A stretch of DNA of 34,755 bases from contig JAJYCZ010000013.1 in the NCBI GenBank assembly GCA_021777915.1, positions 1 to 34,755 of the forward strand, written 5' to 3'. The position numbers were made by a program, and so were the translations under genes. This document shows, in pieces, positions 24,942-33,598 of the stretch. This DNA is from Pseudomonadota bacterium (GTDB lineage Bacteria > Pseudomonadota > Alphaproteobacteria > Rhizobiales > Beijerinckiaceae). Every line of letters starts with the position of its first letter. Within the stretch, counting starts at the first letter, position 1. The notes under the pieces were generated by a model that ran no database searches, had not been told where the DNA came from, and saw only the letters and a list, made by a program, of their open reading frames with translations.

Positions 24942-25670
24942 ATGACAGAAGCCCGCGCCACACCGCCCGCCTCATTTCTTGCCGCGCCCGGCGCGCCGCC
25001 GGTGGAATGGCGGATTTCCGAGGGCCTGACCGGCTATTCTCACGCCGTTTCGGAAATGGAGGCGCGCGCCGGCGCCATCGCCGAGGGAACGGCGCGCGAG
25101 CTTGTCTGGCTGGTCGAGCATCCGCCGCTCTATACGGCGGGGACCTCGGCGCGGCCGGACGACCTGCTCGATACGCGTTTCCCGGTCCACGCCACGGGCC
25201 GTGGCGGCCAGTTCACCTATCACGGTCCCGGCCAGCGCGTGGCCTATGTGCTCCTCGACCTCAACCGCCGCTCGCGCGACGTGCGGTCGTATGTCTGCGC
25301 GCTGGAGAAATGGATCATCGCCGCGCTGGCGCGGTTCAATGTGAAAGGCGAAATTCGCGACGGCCGCGTCGGCGTCTGGGTCGCGCGGCCGGACAAGTCG
25401 CGTGGCCCGCGTGGCGAGACGGCCGAGGACAAGATCGCGGCGATCGGGGTGCGGATGCGGCGCTGGGTGTCGTTTCACGGAATCGCGCTCAATGTCGAGC
25501 CGGACCTCTCGCATTTTTCGGGCATCGTCCCTTGCGGGATCAAAGAGAATCATCTCGGCGTCACCAGTCTGTTGGATCTCGGCCTGCCGGTGAGCATGCA
25601 GGACGCGGATGTGGCGCTTCGTTCGAGCTTTGAGGAGATTTTCGGGCCGACGGACTCCGGACCAGCCTGA
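24942..25670 (+). CDS. lipB: Octanoyl-[acyl carrier protein]:protein N-octanoyltransferase (lipoate biosynthesis)
   Basis: LipB moves octanoate from acyl carrier protein to lipoyl domains, where LipA inserts sulfur to give lipoate for pyruvate and 2-oxoglutarate dehydrogenases and the glycine cleavage system. The 242-residue protein has the [13 protein letters not shown] motif (86-98), the catalytic lysine in DKIAAIGVR (Lys164) and the acyl-accepting cysteine in GIVPCGI (Cys198). Length is usual for alphaproteobacteria, with a slightly long N-terminus. It is divergent from the tRNA-Leu gene. lipA is not in the window. Identification is secure; the start has only a weak ribosome binding site. 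Confidence 0.95.
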   Translation: MTEARATPPASFLAAPGAPPVEWRISEGLTGYSHAVSEMEARAGAIAEGTARELVWLVEHPPLYTAGTSARPDDLLDTRFPVHATGRGGQFTYHGPGQRVAYVLLDLNRRSRDVRSYVCALEKWIIAALARFNVKGEIRDGRVGVWVARPDKSRGPRGETAEDKIAAIGVRMRRWVSFHGIALNVEPDLSHFSGIVPCGIKENHLGVTSLLDLGLPVSMQDADVALRSSFEEIFGPTDSGPA

Positions 25671-25733
25671 ACCTCGGCGCCGCGCCGCATCGACGGGACG
25701 GCTGGGCATGACGGTTTCGCCCCATTTTCGGCC

Positions 25734-25762
25734 TTGACAGCTTGACGGCGTTTTTCTAATCG
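25734..25762 (+). promoter_or_regulatory. Sigma-70-type promoter for the lipoprotein gene
   Basis: A consensus TTGACA, a 17-base spacer and TAATCG lie 54 bases upstream of the lipoprotein start codon. This is the best housekeeping-type promoter match I see in the window. Confidence 0.6.
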
Positions 25763-25815
25763 ATGCACGTCCAGATTGCATTCCGATCATTTCTCAATTC
25801 GATTTTGGAGCAAGC

Positions 25816-26436
25816 ATGTTGTCGCGCTCATCCGTATTGGAACTGCTCTTCCGCGCCACGCGCTTCGCATTGCCCGCCGTGATTTTATTGGGCTTGGCCG
25901 GGTGCGTGGACGCCGAGCGGCCCAATGTGTCGGCGGAAACCGTCACGTCGTTCAAATTGACCAGCGTGTCGGTCGATTTCGCGCCCAACGCCGCCATCCA
26001 TATTTCTCCGGTCGAGGATCAGGTCCACGCCCGCGGCGTCTACGACCGCGAACAGGTCGCCGCGGCGGAAAAAGCGCAAATCCGGCAGGTTTTCGCCGAA
26101 GTGTTCAGCGCCGTCGTCGGCGCCAGGCTCACCGGCGCGCGCCCTGTCGCCGCGCGGATCGTCGTGACCGGTTTCAACGTGCCCGGCCCCCTCATGACCG
26201 CATTGGCCAGCGGCTCCTATAGCGTGGCCGCAGGCGTCGATCTTGTCGATGCGGCGACCGGCGCGACGCTGGTCTCCGTCCCGCCGGGAAAGATTTCGAA
26301 CGCGGTTTATCAGCCTGGCGGCGTCGGCGGACTGATCGTGCAGGCGGTCCAGTCTGGCGATCCGTCCGATCGCAAGACCCGCCAGCTCGCTCAAATTTTT
26401 TCCAACGAATATGTGCAATGGCTTCTCGGGAAGTGA
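25816..26436 (+). CDS. Lipoprotein of unknown function
   Basis: The 206-residue protein has a long N-terminal region with a hydrophobic stretch and the lipobox LAGC (Cys30), so it should be lipidated. After the Cys, VDAERPNV leads to a domain starting FKLTSVSVDF, with a helix rich in Ala/Glu/Gln (REQVAAAEKAQIRQVFAEVF), then beta strands (ARIVVTGFNV) and an aromatic-containing C-terminus (FSNEYVQWLLGK). I do not recognise a named domain. The alternation of strands and helices recalls small periplasmic lipoproteins with a tolB-N or DUF-type fold, but that is a guess. A good ribosome binding site (GGAG) lies 6 bases upstream, and a near-consensus promoter lies before it, so it is probably well expressed. 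Confidence 0.8.
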   Translation: MLSRSSVLELLFRATRFALPAVILLGLAGCVDAERPNVSAETVTSFKLTSVSVDFAPNAAIHISPVEDQVHARGVYDREQVAAAEKAQIRQVFAEVFSAVVGARLTGARPVAARIVVTGFNVPGPLMTALASGSYSVAAGVDLVDAATGATLVSVPPGKISNAVYQPGGVGGLIVQAVQSGDPSDRKTRQLAQIFSNEYVQWLLGK

Positions 26437-26539
26437 GGCGACCGGCGCGGGGAGGTTCGCCAAGCCGGCGTTCCTCCCGTTCGGGGATCTGGAAGGGCGG
26501 CAAAGTTTGAGCATTGTCTGGGCCGCTGATTTCTTTCGG

Positions 26540-26570
26540 TTGACACCAGCGCCGGCCTGGCGAGCATAAG
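26540..26570 (+). promoter_or_regulatory. Possible promoter of the secreted-protein gene
   Basis: TTGACA is a consensus -35, but the best -10 candidates (GCATAA or CATAAG) need an 18- or 19-base spacer. It lies 44 bases upstream of the start codon at 26615. Confidence 0.3.
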
Positions 26571-26614
26571 GCGGCCAGCGCCGCCCCGCGCCATGACGAA
26601 TCTGGAACTGAATC

Positions 26615-27412
26615 ATGCGGACCATTTTTTTCGCTGCCTCGCTTTGCGCCCTGACCGCCGCCGCCCGCGCCGAGTCCATCCCCCAGCCGACATTGAACCC
26701 GCATGAGTCGTGGTCCTACCATGTCACGGCGCAAAACCGCGGCACGGTCCGGGACGCGCATATCACCGTGTCCGTGACGCGCGTCGGACCGGACGGCGTC
26801 CTCGTCAGCGAGAGCTCCACCGCCGCGCCTGGCCGCGTGGCGTCGGCGCTCTATGGACTGGACTGGAGCAAGCGCCGCAGCGTCAACGGGCAGGAAACCA
26901 CGGTCAACCGGCCCTTCGCCTTCCCGCTTGAAGTGGGCAAGTCCTGGCAGGTCGAATATACCGAGAAGAATCCGAACCCGCGGAAGCTTCGCGAGACGGA
27001 TGTCCTGCCCTACAAGGTCGTCGGCTGGGAGGACGTCACCGTCCCGGCCGGAAAATTTCACGCCTTGAAGATCGAATCTTTCGGGCGCTGGACGGCGGAG
27101 GTCTCGCCGCGCGTCGTCAACAACTCCACCACCGCCCGATCGGGCGGCGTGGCGACCCAGGGCGCCGAAAGCCGGATCGTGAAGGGGGGGCGGGTCAGCG
27201 GCCGCTATTACAAATGCTTCTGGTATGTCCCCCAGGTGAAGCGATGGGTGAAATCGATCGAGGAGAACTATTCCGCGAACGACACGCTGAGCCAATCGGT
27301 CGCCAACGAACTCGAAAGCTACGACTTGGGCGGCGGCGGGAAGCCGCAAAACGCGCCGCGCCCTTCCGTCCCCGTCACGCCGCCGCCGGCGCCCGACAAG
27401 AGTTCGATCTGA
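26615..27412 (+). CDS. Secreted protein of unknown function
   Basis: A 265-residue exported protein with a signal peptide (hydrophobic FFAASLCALTAAA, cleavage near ARA-E at residue 19-20). The mature part is beta-rich: repeated strands such as SWSYHVTAQN, DAHITVSVTRVG and SWQVEYTEKN, then VPAGKFHALKIESFGRW and a closing WYVPQVKRWVKSIEE. That last pair resembles the DUF3108-type pattern of outer-membrane-associated beta proteins, but I cannot confirm it. The C-terminus is Pro-rich (VPVTPPPAPD) and likely disordered. It follows the lipoprotein gene by 178 bases on the same strand and converges with moaD. No function is assigned. Confidence 0.75.
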   Translation: MRTIFFAASLCALTAAARAESIPQPTLNPHESWSYHVTAQNRGTVRDAHITVSVTRVGPDGVLVSESSTAAPGRVASALYGLDWSKRRSVNGQETTVNRPFAFPLEVGKSWQVEYTEKNPNPRKLRETDVLPYKVVGWEDVTVPAGKFHALKIESFGRWTAEVSPRVVNNSTTARSGGVATQGAESRIVKGGRVSGRYYKCFWYVPQVKRWVKSIEENYSANDTLSQSVANELESYDLGGGGKPQNAPRPSVPVTPPPAPDKSSI

Positions 27413-27464
27413 CCCTGCCGCATCGCGCCGGCCGCGAATCGGAGAACATCGTGGCTCGCGAGAA

Positions 27465-27713
27465 CTATCCTCCGGTCATCGGTGGGAAAAACGCGATTTC
27501 CCGCGCGCCGACAATGCTGGCCTCGGGCCTGGCGTGTTTCCTGTCGATGGCGGCGCGGACGATGGTCTGCGAAAATGTGGCGGCATAGGCCTCGTCGCGC
27601 TGGCTGAGCCAGGCGATCAGATCGGCGAGGCTGCGCGCCGATTCAGGAACCTCGACCTCCTCGGCGGATTTGCCGATGCGCTCGCGCAGGGAGGCGAAAT
27701 AGACCAGCCTCAT
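27465..27713 (-). CDS. moaD: Molybdopterin synthase small subunit
   Basis: MoaD carries the C-terminal thiocarboxylate that supplies dithiolene sulfur to precursor Z in molybdenum cofactor synthesis, acting with MoaE. The 82-residue protein has the ubiquitin-like fold pattern, begins MRLVYFASLRERIG, and ends FFPPMTGG, with the essential terminal Gly-Gly. Its ATG overlaps the pgsA stop as ATGA, so the two are translationally coupled. No moaE follows: the next 50 bases contain no gene on this strand and the neighbouring gene runs towards it. The 175-residue track ORF is a read-through of pgsA in another frame. Confidence 0.93.
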   Translation of the reverse strand: MRLVYFASLRERIGKSAEEVEVPESARSLADLIAWLSQRDEAYAATFSQTIVRAAIDRKHARPEASIVGAREIAFFPPMTGG

Positions 27714-28306
27714 TCCTCGACCACATATCTGATGCCGGCGCGGAAATAATCCCAGCCGGTGTAGAGCGTCAGGAGCGCCGCCAGCCACAACAGGCCGAGG
27801 CCGATCCGCACCGTGCCGGGCAGCAGCGCCTCGCCCGCTCGTCCGGCGATGAGAAAGCCGAGCGCGACGATCTGCACGGTGGTCTTCCATTTGGCGACAT
27901 TGCTCACCGGCACCGAGACCTTCAGCTCGGCCAGGAATTCGCGCAGGCCGGAGACCAGGATTTCGCGGCAGAGAATCACGATGGCCGCCCACAGCGACCA
28001 GCTTCGGATCGTCCCGTCGGCGACGAGAATCATCAGCGCCGAGGACACCAGAAGCTTGTCGGCGATCGGGTCCAGCATCCGCCCCAGCGCCGATTGCTGC
28101 GCCCAGGCGCGGGCGAGATAGCCGTCGAAGAAATCGGTGATCCCGGCGACGGTGAAAAGCCCCAGCGCGGTCCAGCGCAAGGCGAAATTGTCGGGCCAGA
28201 ACAGGCAGGCCACCACCGCCGGCACGATCACCACCCGGCCGAAGGTCAGGGCGTTCGGCAGGTTGAAATTGCGACGGACGCCAGAACGGGCCGGACTGAG
28301 GGACAT
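27710..28306 (-). CDS. pgsA: CDP-diacylglycerol--glycerol-3-phosphate 3-phosphatidyltransferase
   Basis: PgsA makes phosphatidylglycerol phosphate, the precursor of phosphatidylglycerol and cardiolipin, in the inner membrane. The 198-residue protein opens NLPNALTFGRV after a short leader and has several membrane helices. The CDP-alcohol phosphotransferase signature fits exactly: DFFDGYLAR, eight residues, then GRMLDPIAD. I chose the ATG at 28306, nearer the family's usual start; an in-frame ATG at 28375 would add 23 residues without homology, and neither has a clear ribosome binding site. moaD follows with an ATGA overlap. The gene is divergent from vapB, with promoter elements in the 150 bases between them. 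In many Rhizobiales pgsA directly follows uvrC. Confidence 0.94.
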   Translation of the reverse strand: MSLSPARSGVRRNFNLPNALTFGRVVIVPAVVACLFWPDNFALRWTALGLFTVAGITDFFDGYLARAWAQQSALGRMLDPIADKLLVSSALMILVADGTIRSWSLWAAIVILCREILVSGLREFLAELKVSVPVSNVAKWKTTVQIVALGFLIAGRAGEALLPGTVRIGLGLLWLAALLTLYTGWDYFRAGIRYVVEE

Positions 28307-28426
28307 GATGGGAGGGAAGCTTTTTAAACGTGGCGCGTCAACGGATTTTTCCGCTTTGGCGGCGCGCAGGGCCATTTGCCGCTTCGAAACGGCCGGCTAT
28401 CGCTTCAATGGTGTGTCGGCTATATA

Positions 28427-28447
28427 TGATGCGTGATGATTGATGCA
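28427..28447. promoter_or_regulatory. Three heptad repeats (TGATGNN) before vapB, possible antitoxin operator
   Basis: TGATGCG-TGATGAT-TGATGCA are three direct repeats in exact 7-base register, ending 12 bases before the vapB start. TATATATGA just upstream could supply a -10. Ribbon-helix-helix antitoxins often bind short repeats of this kind in their own promoter. Confidence 0.4.
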
Positions 28448-28459
28448 CGAGGGCAAGCG

Positions 28460-28687
28460 ATGCGAACCACATTGGCGATCGCCGACGATGTCCTTGCCGC
28501 GGCCAAGGCGATCGCACGGGACCAGGGCAAGACCGTGGGCGAGGTCGTGTCCGATCTGGCGCGGCGCGCATTGCGCGTCGAGGGCGCTCCGTCGGCGCGC
28601 AATGGAATCCCGCTTCTTCCGGTCAAGAAACCCGACGCGCGCGTGACGCTGGAGATCGTCAACCGGCTGCGCGACGAAGCGCCATGA
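28460..28687 (+). CDS. vapB: VapB-type antitoxin (ribbon-helix-helix)
   Basis: A 75-residue protein that begins MRTTLAIADDVLAAAKAIAR, the usual strand-helix opening of a ribbon-helix-helix DNA-binding antitoxin, with TVGEVVSDLARRAL as the second helix. The C-terminal part (GIPLLPVKKPDARVTLEIVN) is the likely toxin-binding segment. The ATG at 28460 was chosen because GAGGG precedes it and homology begins there; the track's ATG at 28433 lies within the operator-like repeats. The stop overlaps the vapC start as ATGA. It should neutralise VapC and repress its own operon. Classification is by pattern and by the adjacent PIN toxin. Confidence 0.87.
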   Translation: MRTTLAIADDVLAAAKAIARDQGKTVGEVVSDLARRALRVEGAPSARNGIPLLPVKKPDARVTLEIVNRLRDEAP

Positions 28688-29115
28688 CCTTCCTGCTTGA
28701 CGTCAATGTGCTGATCGCGCTGATCGACCCGACCCATGTCAGCCATGAGGCGGCGCATGATTGGTTTGCGCGCAAGGGCCGCGAAAGCTGGGCGACTTGC
28801 CCGATCACCGAGAACGGCGTCATACGCATCGTCGGACATCCGAAATATCCGAACGCGCCCGGTTCGCCCGCGCTGGTCGCGGAAATCGTCCGGGCTTTGC
28901 GCGCGTTGCCCGGACATGTTTTTTGGTTCGATTCCGTCACTCTTCTCGATGACAAACGGGTGCGCGCCACGGAACTCCTGACGGCGCAGCAGGTCACCGA
29001 CACCTATCTCCTCGCTTTGGCGGCGTCCCACGGCGGCCAGCTCGCGACCTTCGACCGCCGCCTCTCGACCAGGGCGGTCGTCGGCGGCAGGGACGCGCTT
29101 CACCTCATCGGCTGA
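28684..29115 (+). CDS. vapC: VapC-type PIN-domain ribonuclease toxin
   Basis: PIN toxins cut specific RNAs (often initiator tRNA or rRNA) when the antitoxin is lost. The 143-residue protein begins FLLDVNVLIALID with the first catalytic Asp6. Glu43 lies in TENGVIRI, and the distal acids are Asp106 in VTDTYLLALA and Asp124 in LATFDRRL, so the acidic metal site is complete and the toxin looks functional. It overlaps vapB by four bases and ends 12 bases before the convergent uvrC end, on the opposite strand to uvrC, pgsA and moaD. Base composition does not differ from that of its neighbours. Confidence 0.92.
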   Translation: MTFLLDVNVLIALIDPTHVSHEAAHDWFARKGRESWATCPITENGVIRIVGHPKYPNAPGSPALVAEIVRALRALPGHVFWFDSVTLLDDKRVRATELLTAQQVTDTYLLALAASHGGQLATFDRRLSTRAVVGGRDALHLIG

Positions 29116-29127
29116 GGGTCAAGGCGC

Positions 29128-31128
29128 TCAACCCTTTTCGTGGAAATGATCGAACACCAGCTTCGCGGTCGCCGCCGAGAAGCCCGGCGTCTTTTCCAGA
29201 TCGGCCAGCGCCGCCGCCGCCACGGCCTTGGCGGTCCCAAAGGCCTGGAGCAGCGCCCTTTTGCGCGCCGGGCCGACGCCGGCGATCTCGTCGAGCGGGT
29301 TTTTCGCGAATTCCTTCTTGCGCCGCGCGCGATGGGTTCCGATGGCGAAGCGGTGGGCCTCGTCGCGCAGGCGCTGGACGAAATAGAGCGCTGGATCGCG
29401 CGGCGCCAGTCTGAACGGCTCGCGCCCGGCGACGAAGAAAGTCTCGCGGCCCGCGTTGCGGTCAGGCCCCTTGGCGATCGAGGCGAGCGTCACGCCGGTC
29501 ACGCCCAGCTCCTCCATCGCTTTGCGCGCCGCTTCGAACTGGCCGCGCCCGCCGTCGATCACGATCAGGTCGGGCGACTGGGGGAAGGCGTCCGGGTCTT
29601 CGGGCGCCGGCGCCTCGCCCTCCTTGAGCAGGCGCGAAAAGCGGCGCGACAAAACTTCGCGCATCATGGCGTAATCGTCGCCGGGCGTGACCGGACCCTT
29701 GATGTTGAAGGTCCGGTAATGGGTTTTCATGAAACCCTCCGGGCCGGCGACGATCATCGCGCCGATCGCCGAAGACCCCATGATGTGGGAATTGTCATAG
29801 ACTTCGACCCGGCGCGGCGGCTTGTCCATGCCGAAGGCGGCGCCGAGCGCCTCCAGCAGTTTCTGCTGGCTGGCGCTGTCGGCGAGCCGCCGGCCCAGAG
29901 CCTCGCGGGCGTTGCTGGCGGCGTCGGCGACCATTTCCTTCTTCTCGCCGCGCTGGGGCGTAGCGATCTCGATTCCATAGCCTTCGCGCTCCGCCAGAGC
30001 CTCTTCGAGCCAGGCCGCCTCCTCGATGGCGTGGGAGAGCAGGACCAGCCGCGCCGGCGGGCGCTCGGCATAGAACTGTGCGACGAAGGGCCCCAGAACC
30101 TCGCCGGCGGAAAGGGTTTTGTCGGCGCGCGGAAAATAGGCGCGATTGCCCCAGTTCTGATAAGCGCGATAAAACACCGCCTCGACGCAGAACTGGCCGG
30201 CTTCCTCGTGAAGCGCGAAGACATCGGCCTCGGGCACGGCGCGCGGATTGATCCCCTGCTGGCCCTGAATCGCGGCGAGAGCGGAAATGCGGTCGCGCAA
30301 TTGCGCCGCGCGCTCGAATTCGAGGTTTTCCGCCGCCGCGTTCATGTCCTGCGCCAGACGTTCCCGCACCGCGCGGGATTTTCCGGCCAGGAAATCGCGC
30401 GCCTCGCCCGCCAGTTCGGCGTAATTCTCCAGCGAGATTTCGCCGGTGCAGGGGCCGGCGCAGCGCTTGATCTGGTACAGGAGGCAGGGCCGGCTGCGAT
30501 TGTCGTAGAAGGAATTCTCGCAGGAGCGCAGCAGGAAGGCGCGTTGCAGCACGTTGAGGGTGCGGTTGACGGCGCCGACATTGGCGAAGGGCCCGAAATA
30601 ATCGCCCTTGCGAGCGCGCGCCCCGCGATGTTTGGTCAGTTGCGCGCCGCGTTCGTCTTTGGTCAGAAGGATATAGGGGAAAGACTTGTCATCGCGCATC
30701 AACACGTTGAAGCGCGGCTTGAGCTGCTTGATGAGATTGGCTTCGAGCAGCAAGGCCTCGACCTCGGTGCGGGTCGAGACGAAGACCATCGATGCGGTGA
30801 GGGCGATCATCCGCGCGATGCGATTGGCGTGGCCGGCGAGGCGGGTATAGGACGCGATGCGTTTTTTGATGCTTTTCGCCTTGCCGACATAAAGCACCGC
30901 GCCATCCTCGCCGATCATGCGATAGACGCCCGGCCCCATCGGCGCATGTTTCCAATGCGCGCGGATCGCCTTCAAGCCCCGCTTGAACGAGGAGGCGGCC
31001 GCTTCGGACTCGAAATCGAGATCGACGCCGGAGCTTTCTTCCGGCTCGGCGGAAAAGACCTCTTCGGCCTCGTCCGGCTCCAGAAGCCCCTCGGGCGGCG
31101 CATCGATATGGCTTTTCTGGCGACTCAT
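29128..31128 (-). CDS. uvrC: UvrABC excision nuclease subunit C
   Basis: UvrC makes both incisions around a DNA lesion held by UvrB in nucleotide excision repair. The 666-residue protein has an acidic extension of about 60 residues. The GIY-YIG nuclease follows (GPGVYRM then [15 protein letters not shown], residues 65-94), then four cysteines at 203, 215, 223 and 227. Their 12-8-4 spacing equals the iron-sulfur ligands described in E. coli UvrC. The UVR motif (about 255-290) pairs with UvrB, the RNase H-like second nuclease carries [11 protein letters not shown] and [10 protein letters not shown], and a C-terminal helix-hairpin-helix region has [17 protein letters not shown]. The start has only a weak ribosome binding site. 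The gene is divergent from glcB. Confidence 0.97.
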   Translation of the reverse strand: MSRQKSHIDAPPEGLLEPDEAEEVFSAEPEESSGVDLDFESEAAASSFKRGLKAIRAHWKHAPMGPGVYRMIGEDGAVLYVGKAKSIKKRIASYTRLAGHANRIARMIALTASMVFVSTRTEVEALLLEANLIKQLKPRFNVLMRDDKSFPYILLTKDERGAQLTKHRGARARKGDYFGPFANVGAVNRTLNVLQRAFLLRSCENSFYDNRSRPCLLYQIKRCAGPCTGEISLENYAELAGEARDFLAGKSRAVRERLAQDMNAAAENLEFERAAQLRDRISALAAIQGQQGINPRAVPEADVFALHEEAGQFCVEAVFYRAYQNWGNRAYFPRADKTLSAGEVLGPFVAQFYAERPPARLVLLSHAIEEAAWLEEALAEREGYGIEIATPQRGEKKEMVADAASNAREALGRRLADSASQQKLLEALGAAFGMDKPPRRVEVYDNSHIMGSSAIGAMIVAGPEGFMKTHYRTFNIKGPVTPGDDYAMMREVLSRRFSRLLKEGEAPAPEDPDAFPQSPDLIVIDGGRGQFEAARKAMEELGVTGVTLASIAKGPDRNAGRETFFVAGREPFRLAPRDPALYFVQRLRDEAHRFAIGTHRARRKKEFAKNPLDEIAGVGPARKRALLQAFGTAKAVAAAALADLEKTPGFSAATAKLVFDHFHEKG

Positions 31129-31371
31129 GGCCCTAATCTAGGCGCTGTCGCCGCGCCGCGAAATGGGCTGTCCGGCGGCCCCTGTCTCGCCGCGGCCCTT
31201 GGCCTTTCGGCTCGCGACCTTGGACTAATTCGTGATCTTCCCGCGCTTGTGTTTGGTGCATATTCCGCTTGCGGCGCCGGCGACTTGACGGAAGCGTCCT
31301 GGCGCCGGACGAGGAGCCGCGCCTTGCGCGCGGGATGCGGGCCGCGGCCGAGCGCCGCTTGGGAGAATGGA

Positions 31372-33534
31372 ATGTCGAGCCGAATCCGCCATGGGCGCAT
31401 GGACATCGCCGCCAATCTGCATGATTTCATCAATCGCGAGGTTCTGCCGGGCCTCGGTTTCGGCGCGTCGGCGTTCTGGGCGGGGCTGGAAAAATTCCTG
31501 CTCGAGCTCGCCCCGCGCAACCGCGCCCTGCTCGACAGGCGCGATGCCATTCAGGCGCTGATCGACGCCTGGCATCGCGAGCGCAAGGGCAAGGTTTTTG
31601 ATGCGGAGGCCTATCGGCTCTTTCTGGCCGAGATTGGCTATCTGGTTCCGCGCGGCGAGGCGTTCACGGTCGAAACCGCCCATGTCGATCCCGAAATCAC
31701 GATTCAGGCCGGCCCCCAGCTCGTCGTTCCGATCCTCAACGCGCGCTATGCGCTGAACGCCGCCAATGCGCGCTGGGGCTCGCTTTATGACGCCCTTTAC
31801 GGCACGGACGCGATCCTGCCGCCGGACCCGGCGCAAAAGGGCTACGACCCGGCGCGCGGCGCGGCGGTGATCGCCTGGGGCCGCGATTTCCTCGACCGCG
31901 TCGCGCCTTTGGCCGGCGCGTCTCATCGCGATGTCGTCCAATACGCCGTCGAGAAGGGCGCGCTTCAGGCGAAACTGGAGGGTGGCGTTGCGGCGCTTGC
32001 CGATCCGCGGTTGTTCGCGGGCTTTGCCGGCGATCCGTCCGCGCCGGGCGCCGTTCTGCTGAGGCACAATGGCCTGCATGTCGAAATCCGCGTCGACCGC
32101 GATCATCCGATCGGCGGGACCGACCGCGCCGGCGTCGCCGACATCACGCTCGAAGCGGCGCTGACGGCGATCCAGGATTGCGAGGATTCCATCGCCGCGG
32201 TGGACGCCGAGGACAAGGTCGGGGTCTATCGCAACTGGCTTGGCCTGATGAAGGGCGACCTTGCCGCGACTTTTGCGAAGAACGGCAAAGCCTTCGAGCG
32301 CCATATGGCGCCGGACCGCGCTTACCTGTCGCCCGAGGGCAAGCCTTTCGCGCTGCCTGGGCGTGCGCTGCTGCTGGTGCGCAATGTCGGCCACCTGATG
32401 ACCAGCGACGCGGTGCTGATCGACGGCGCCGAGGCGCCCGAGGGCCTGCTCGACGCCATGTTCACCGCCCTCATCGCGCTTTACGACCTGAGAGGCCTGG
32501 GCCGTTTCCGCAACAGCCGCGCCGGCTCGGTCTATATCGTCAAGCCGAAGATGCACGGGCCGCAGGAGGTCGCCTTTTCCAGCGAAATTTTCACCCGCGT
32601 CGAGGAGGCGCTGGGCCTGCCGCGCTTCACCATCAAGATGGGGATCATGGACGAGGAGCGGCGCACCACGGTCAATCTCGCGGAATGCATCCGCGCGGCG
32701 AAGGAGCGCGTCTTCTTCATCAATACGGGCTTCCTCGATCGCACCGGCGATGAGATTCACACCTCGATGGAAGCCGGGCCGATGATCCGCAAGAACGACA
32801 TGAAAAATGCGGCCTGGATCGCGGCCTACGAGGACAACAACGTCGATGTGGGCTTAGGCGTCGGCCTGCCGGGCCACGCCCAGATCGGCAAGGGCATGTG
32901 GGCCATGCCGGACATGATGGCGGCCATGCTGAAGACCAAGGGCGCCCATCCGCGCGCCGGGGCCAATACCGCCTGGGTGCCGTCGCCCACCGCCGCGACG
33001 CTTCATGCGGTCCATTACCATGAGGTCGATGTCGCCGCCCGGCAGCAGGAGATTGCCGCCCGCGCGCCGGCAAAACTCGACGCCATCCTGACCATCCCGC
33101 TCGCCGACCGCATCAACTGGTCGCCGGAGGAAATCAACGAGGAACTGGAGAACAACGCGCAAGGGATTCTCGGCTATGTCGTGCGCTGGATCGATTCCGG
33201 GATCGGCTGTTCCAAGGTGCCGGATATTCACGGCTTCGGCCTGATGGAAGACCGCGCCACCCTGCGCATTTCCAGCCAGCACATCGCCAACTGGCTGCGC
33301 CATGGGATTTGCGGCGCGGATCAGGTGCGCGAGGTGATGCGCCGCATGGCGGCGGTGGTGGACGGCCAGAACGCCGGCGACCCCGATTACCACCCCATGG
33401 CGCCGGATTTCGACAACAGCGTGGCCTTCCAGGCGGCCTGCGATCTGGTGTTCAAGGGCGCGCGGCAGCCCAACGGCTATACCGAGCCGGTGCTGCATGC
33501 GCGGCGCCGCGAAGCCAAGGCGCGGCGGGCGTAA
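31372..33534 (+). CDS. glcB: Malate synthase G
   Basis: Malate synthase joins glyoxylate and acetyl-CoA to malate. The 720-residue length is that of isoform G, a monomer with a TIM barrel. Visible family segments are [47 protein letters not shown] and the active-site stretch [20 protein letters not shown], where Asp627 corresponds to the catalytic base (Asp631 in E. coli). The ATG at 31372 has GGGAG six bases upstream; the 1464-residue track ORF simply extends back through antisense of uvrC. No isocitrate lyase or glycolate oxidase gene is in the window. Its convergent neighbours are rpe and cbbM, so RuBisCO-derived glycolate is one possible source of glyoxylate; the ethylmalonyl-CoA or serine pathway is another. 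Confidence 0.97.
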   Translation: MSSRIRHGRMDIAANLHDFINREVLPGLGFGASAFWAGLEKFLLELAPRNRALLDRRDAIQALIDAWHRERKGKVFDAEAYRLFLAEIGYLVPRGEAFTVETAHVDPEITIQAGPQLVVPILNARYALNAANARWGSLYDALYGTDAILPPDPAQKGYDPARGAAVIAWGRDFLDRVAPLAGASHRDVVQYAVEKGALQAKLEGGVAALADPRLFAGFAGDPSAPGAVLLRHNGLHVEIRVDRDHPIGGTDRAGVADITLEAALTAIQDCEDSIAAVDAEDKVGVYRNWLGLMKGDLAATFAKNGKAFERHMAPDRAYLSPEGKPFALPGRALLLVRNVGHLMTSDAVLIDGAEAPEGLLDAMFTALIALYDLRGLGRFRNSRAGSVYIVKPKMHGPQEVAFSSEIFTRVEEALGLPRFTIKMGIMDEERRTTVNLAECIRAAKERVFFINTGFLDRTGDEIHTSMEAGPMIRKNDMKNAAWIAAYEDNNVDVGLGVGLPGHAQIGKGMWAMPDMMAAMLKTKGAHPRAGANTAWVPSPTAATLHAVHYHEVDVAARQQEIAARAPAKLDAILTIPLADRINWSPEEINEELENNAQGILGYVVRWIDSGIGCSKVPDIHGFGLMEDRATLRISSQHIANWLRHGICGADQVREVMRRMAAVVDGQNAGDPDYHPMAPDFDNSVAFQAACDLVFKGARQPNGYTEPVLHARRREAKARRA

Positions 33535-33544
33535 GGAAAAAAAA

Positions 33545-33577
33545 GCCTGCGGTTCGGGAGAACCGCAGGCGCGTTTT
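33545..33577. terminator. Bidirectional intrinsic terminator between glcB and rpe
   Basis: GCCTGCGGTTC and GAACCGCAGGC form a perfect 11-bp stem with a 4-base loop. On the plus strand GCG and TTTT follow. On the minus strand the hairpin is followed by TTTTTTTT, an even better tract. It lies between the convergent stop codons and can serve both genes. Confidence 0.88.
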
Positions 33578-33598
33578 CGAAATGAACTGACGGGCGGC

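Noticed and set aside
26437-27464. Possible moaE downstream of moaD
   Set aside because: Translations on both strands show no MoaE motifs; the region is taken by a secreted protein on the opposite strand.
28684-29115. Broken or inactive vapC
   Set aside because: All four expected acidic residues (Asp6, Glu43, Asp106, Asp124) are present and the frame is intact.
29140-31371. Long open frame antisense to uvrC, joined to glcB in the 1464-residue track ORF
   Set aside because: GC-rich high-GC3 genes leave the opposite strand open. The glcB start at 31372 has a good ribosome binding site and family homology, and the upstream part has no recognisable domain.
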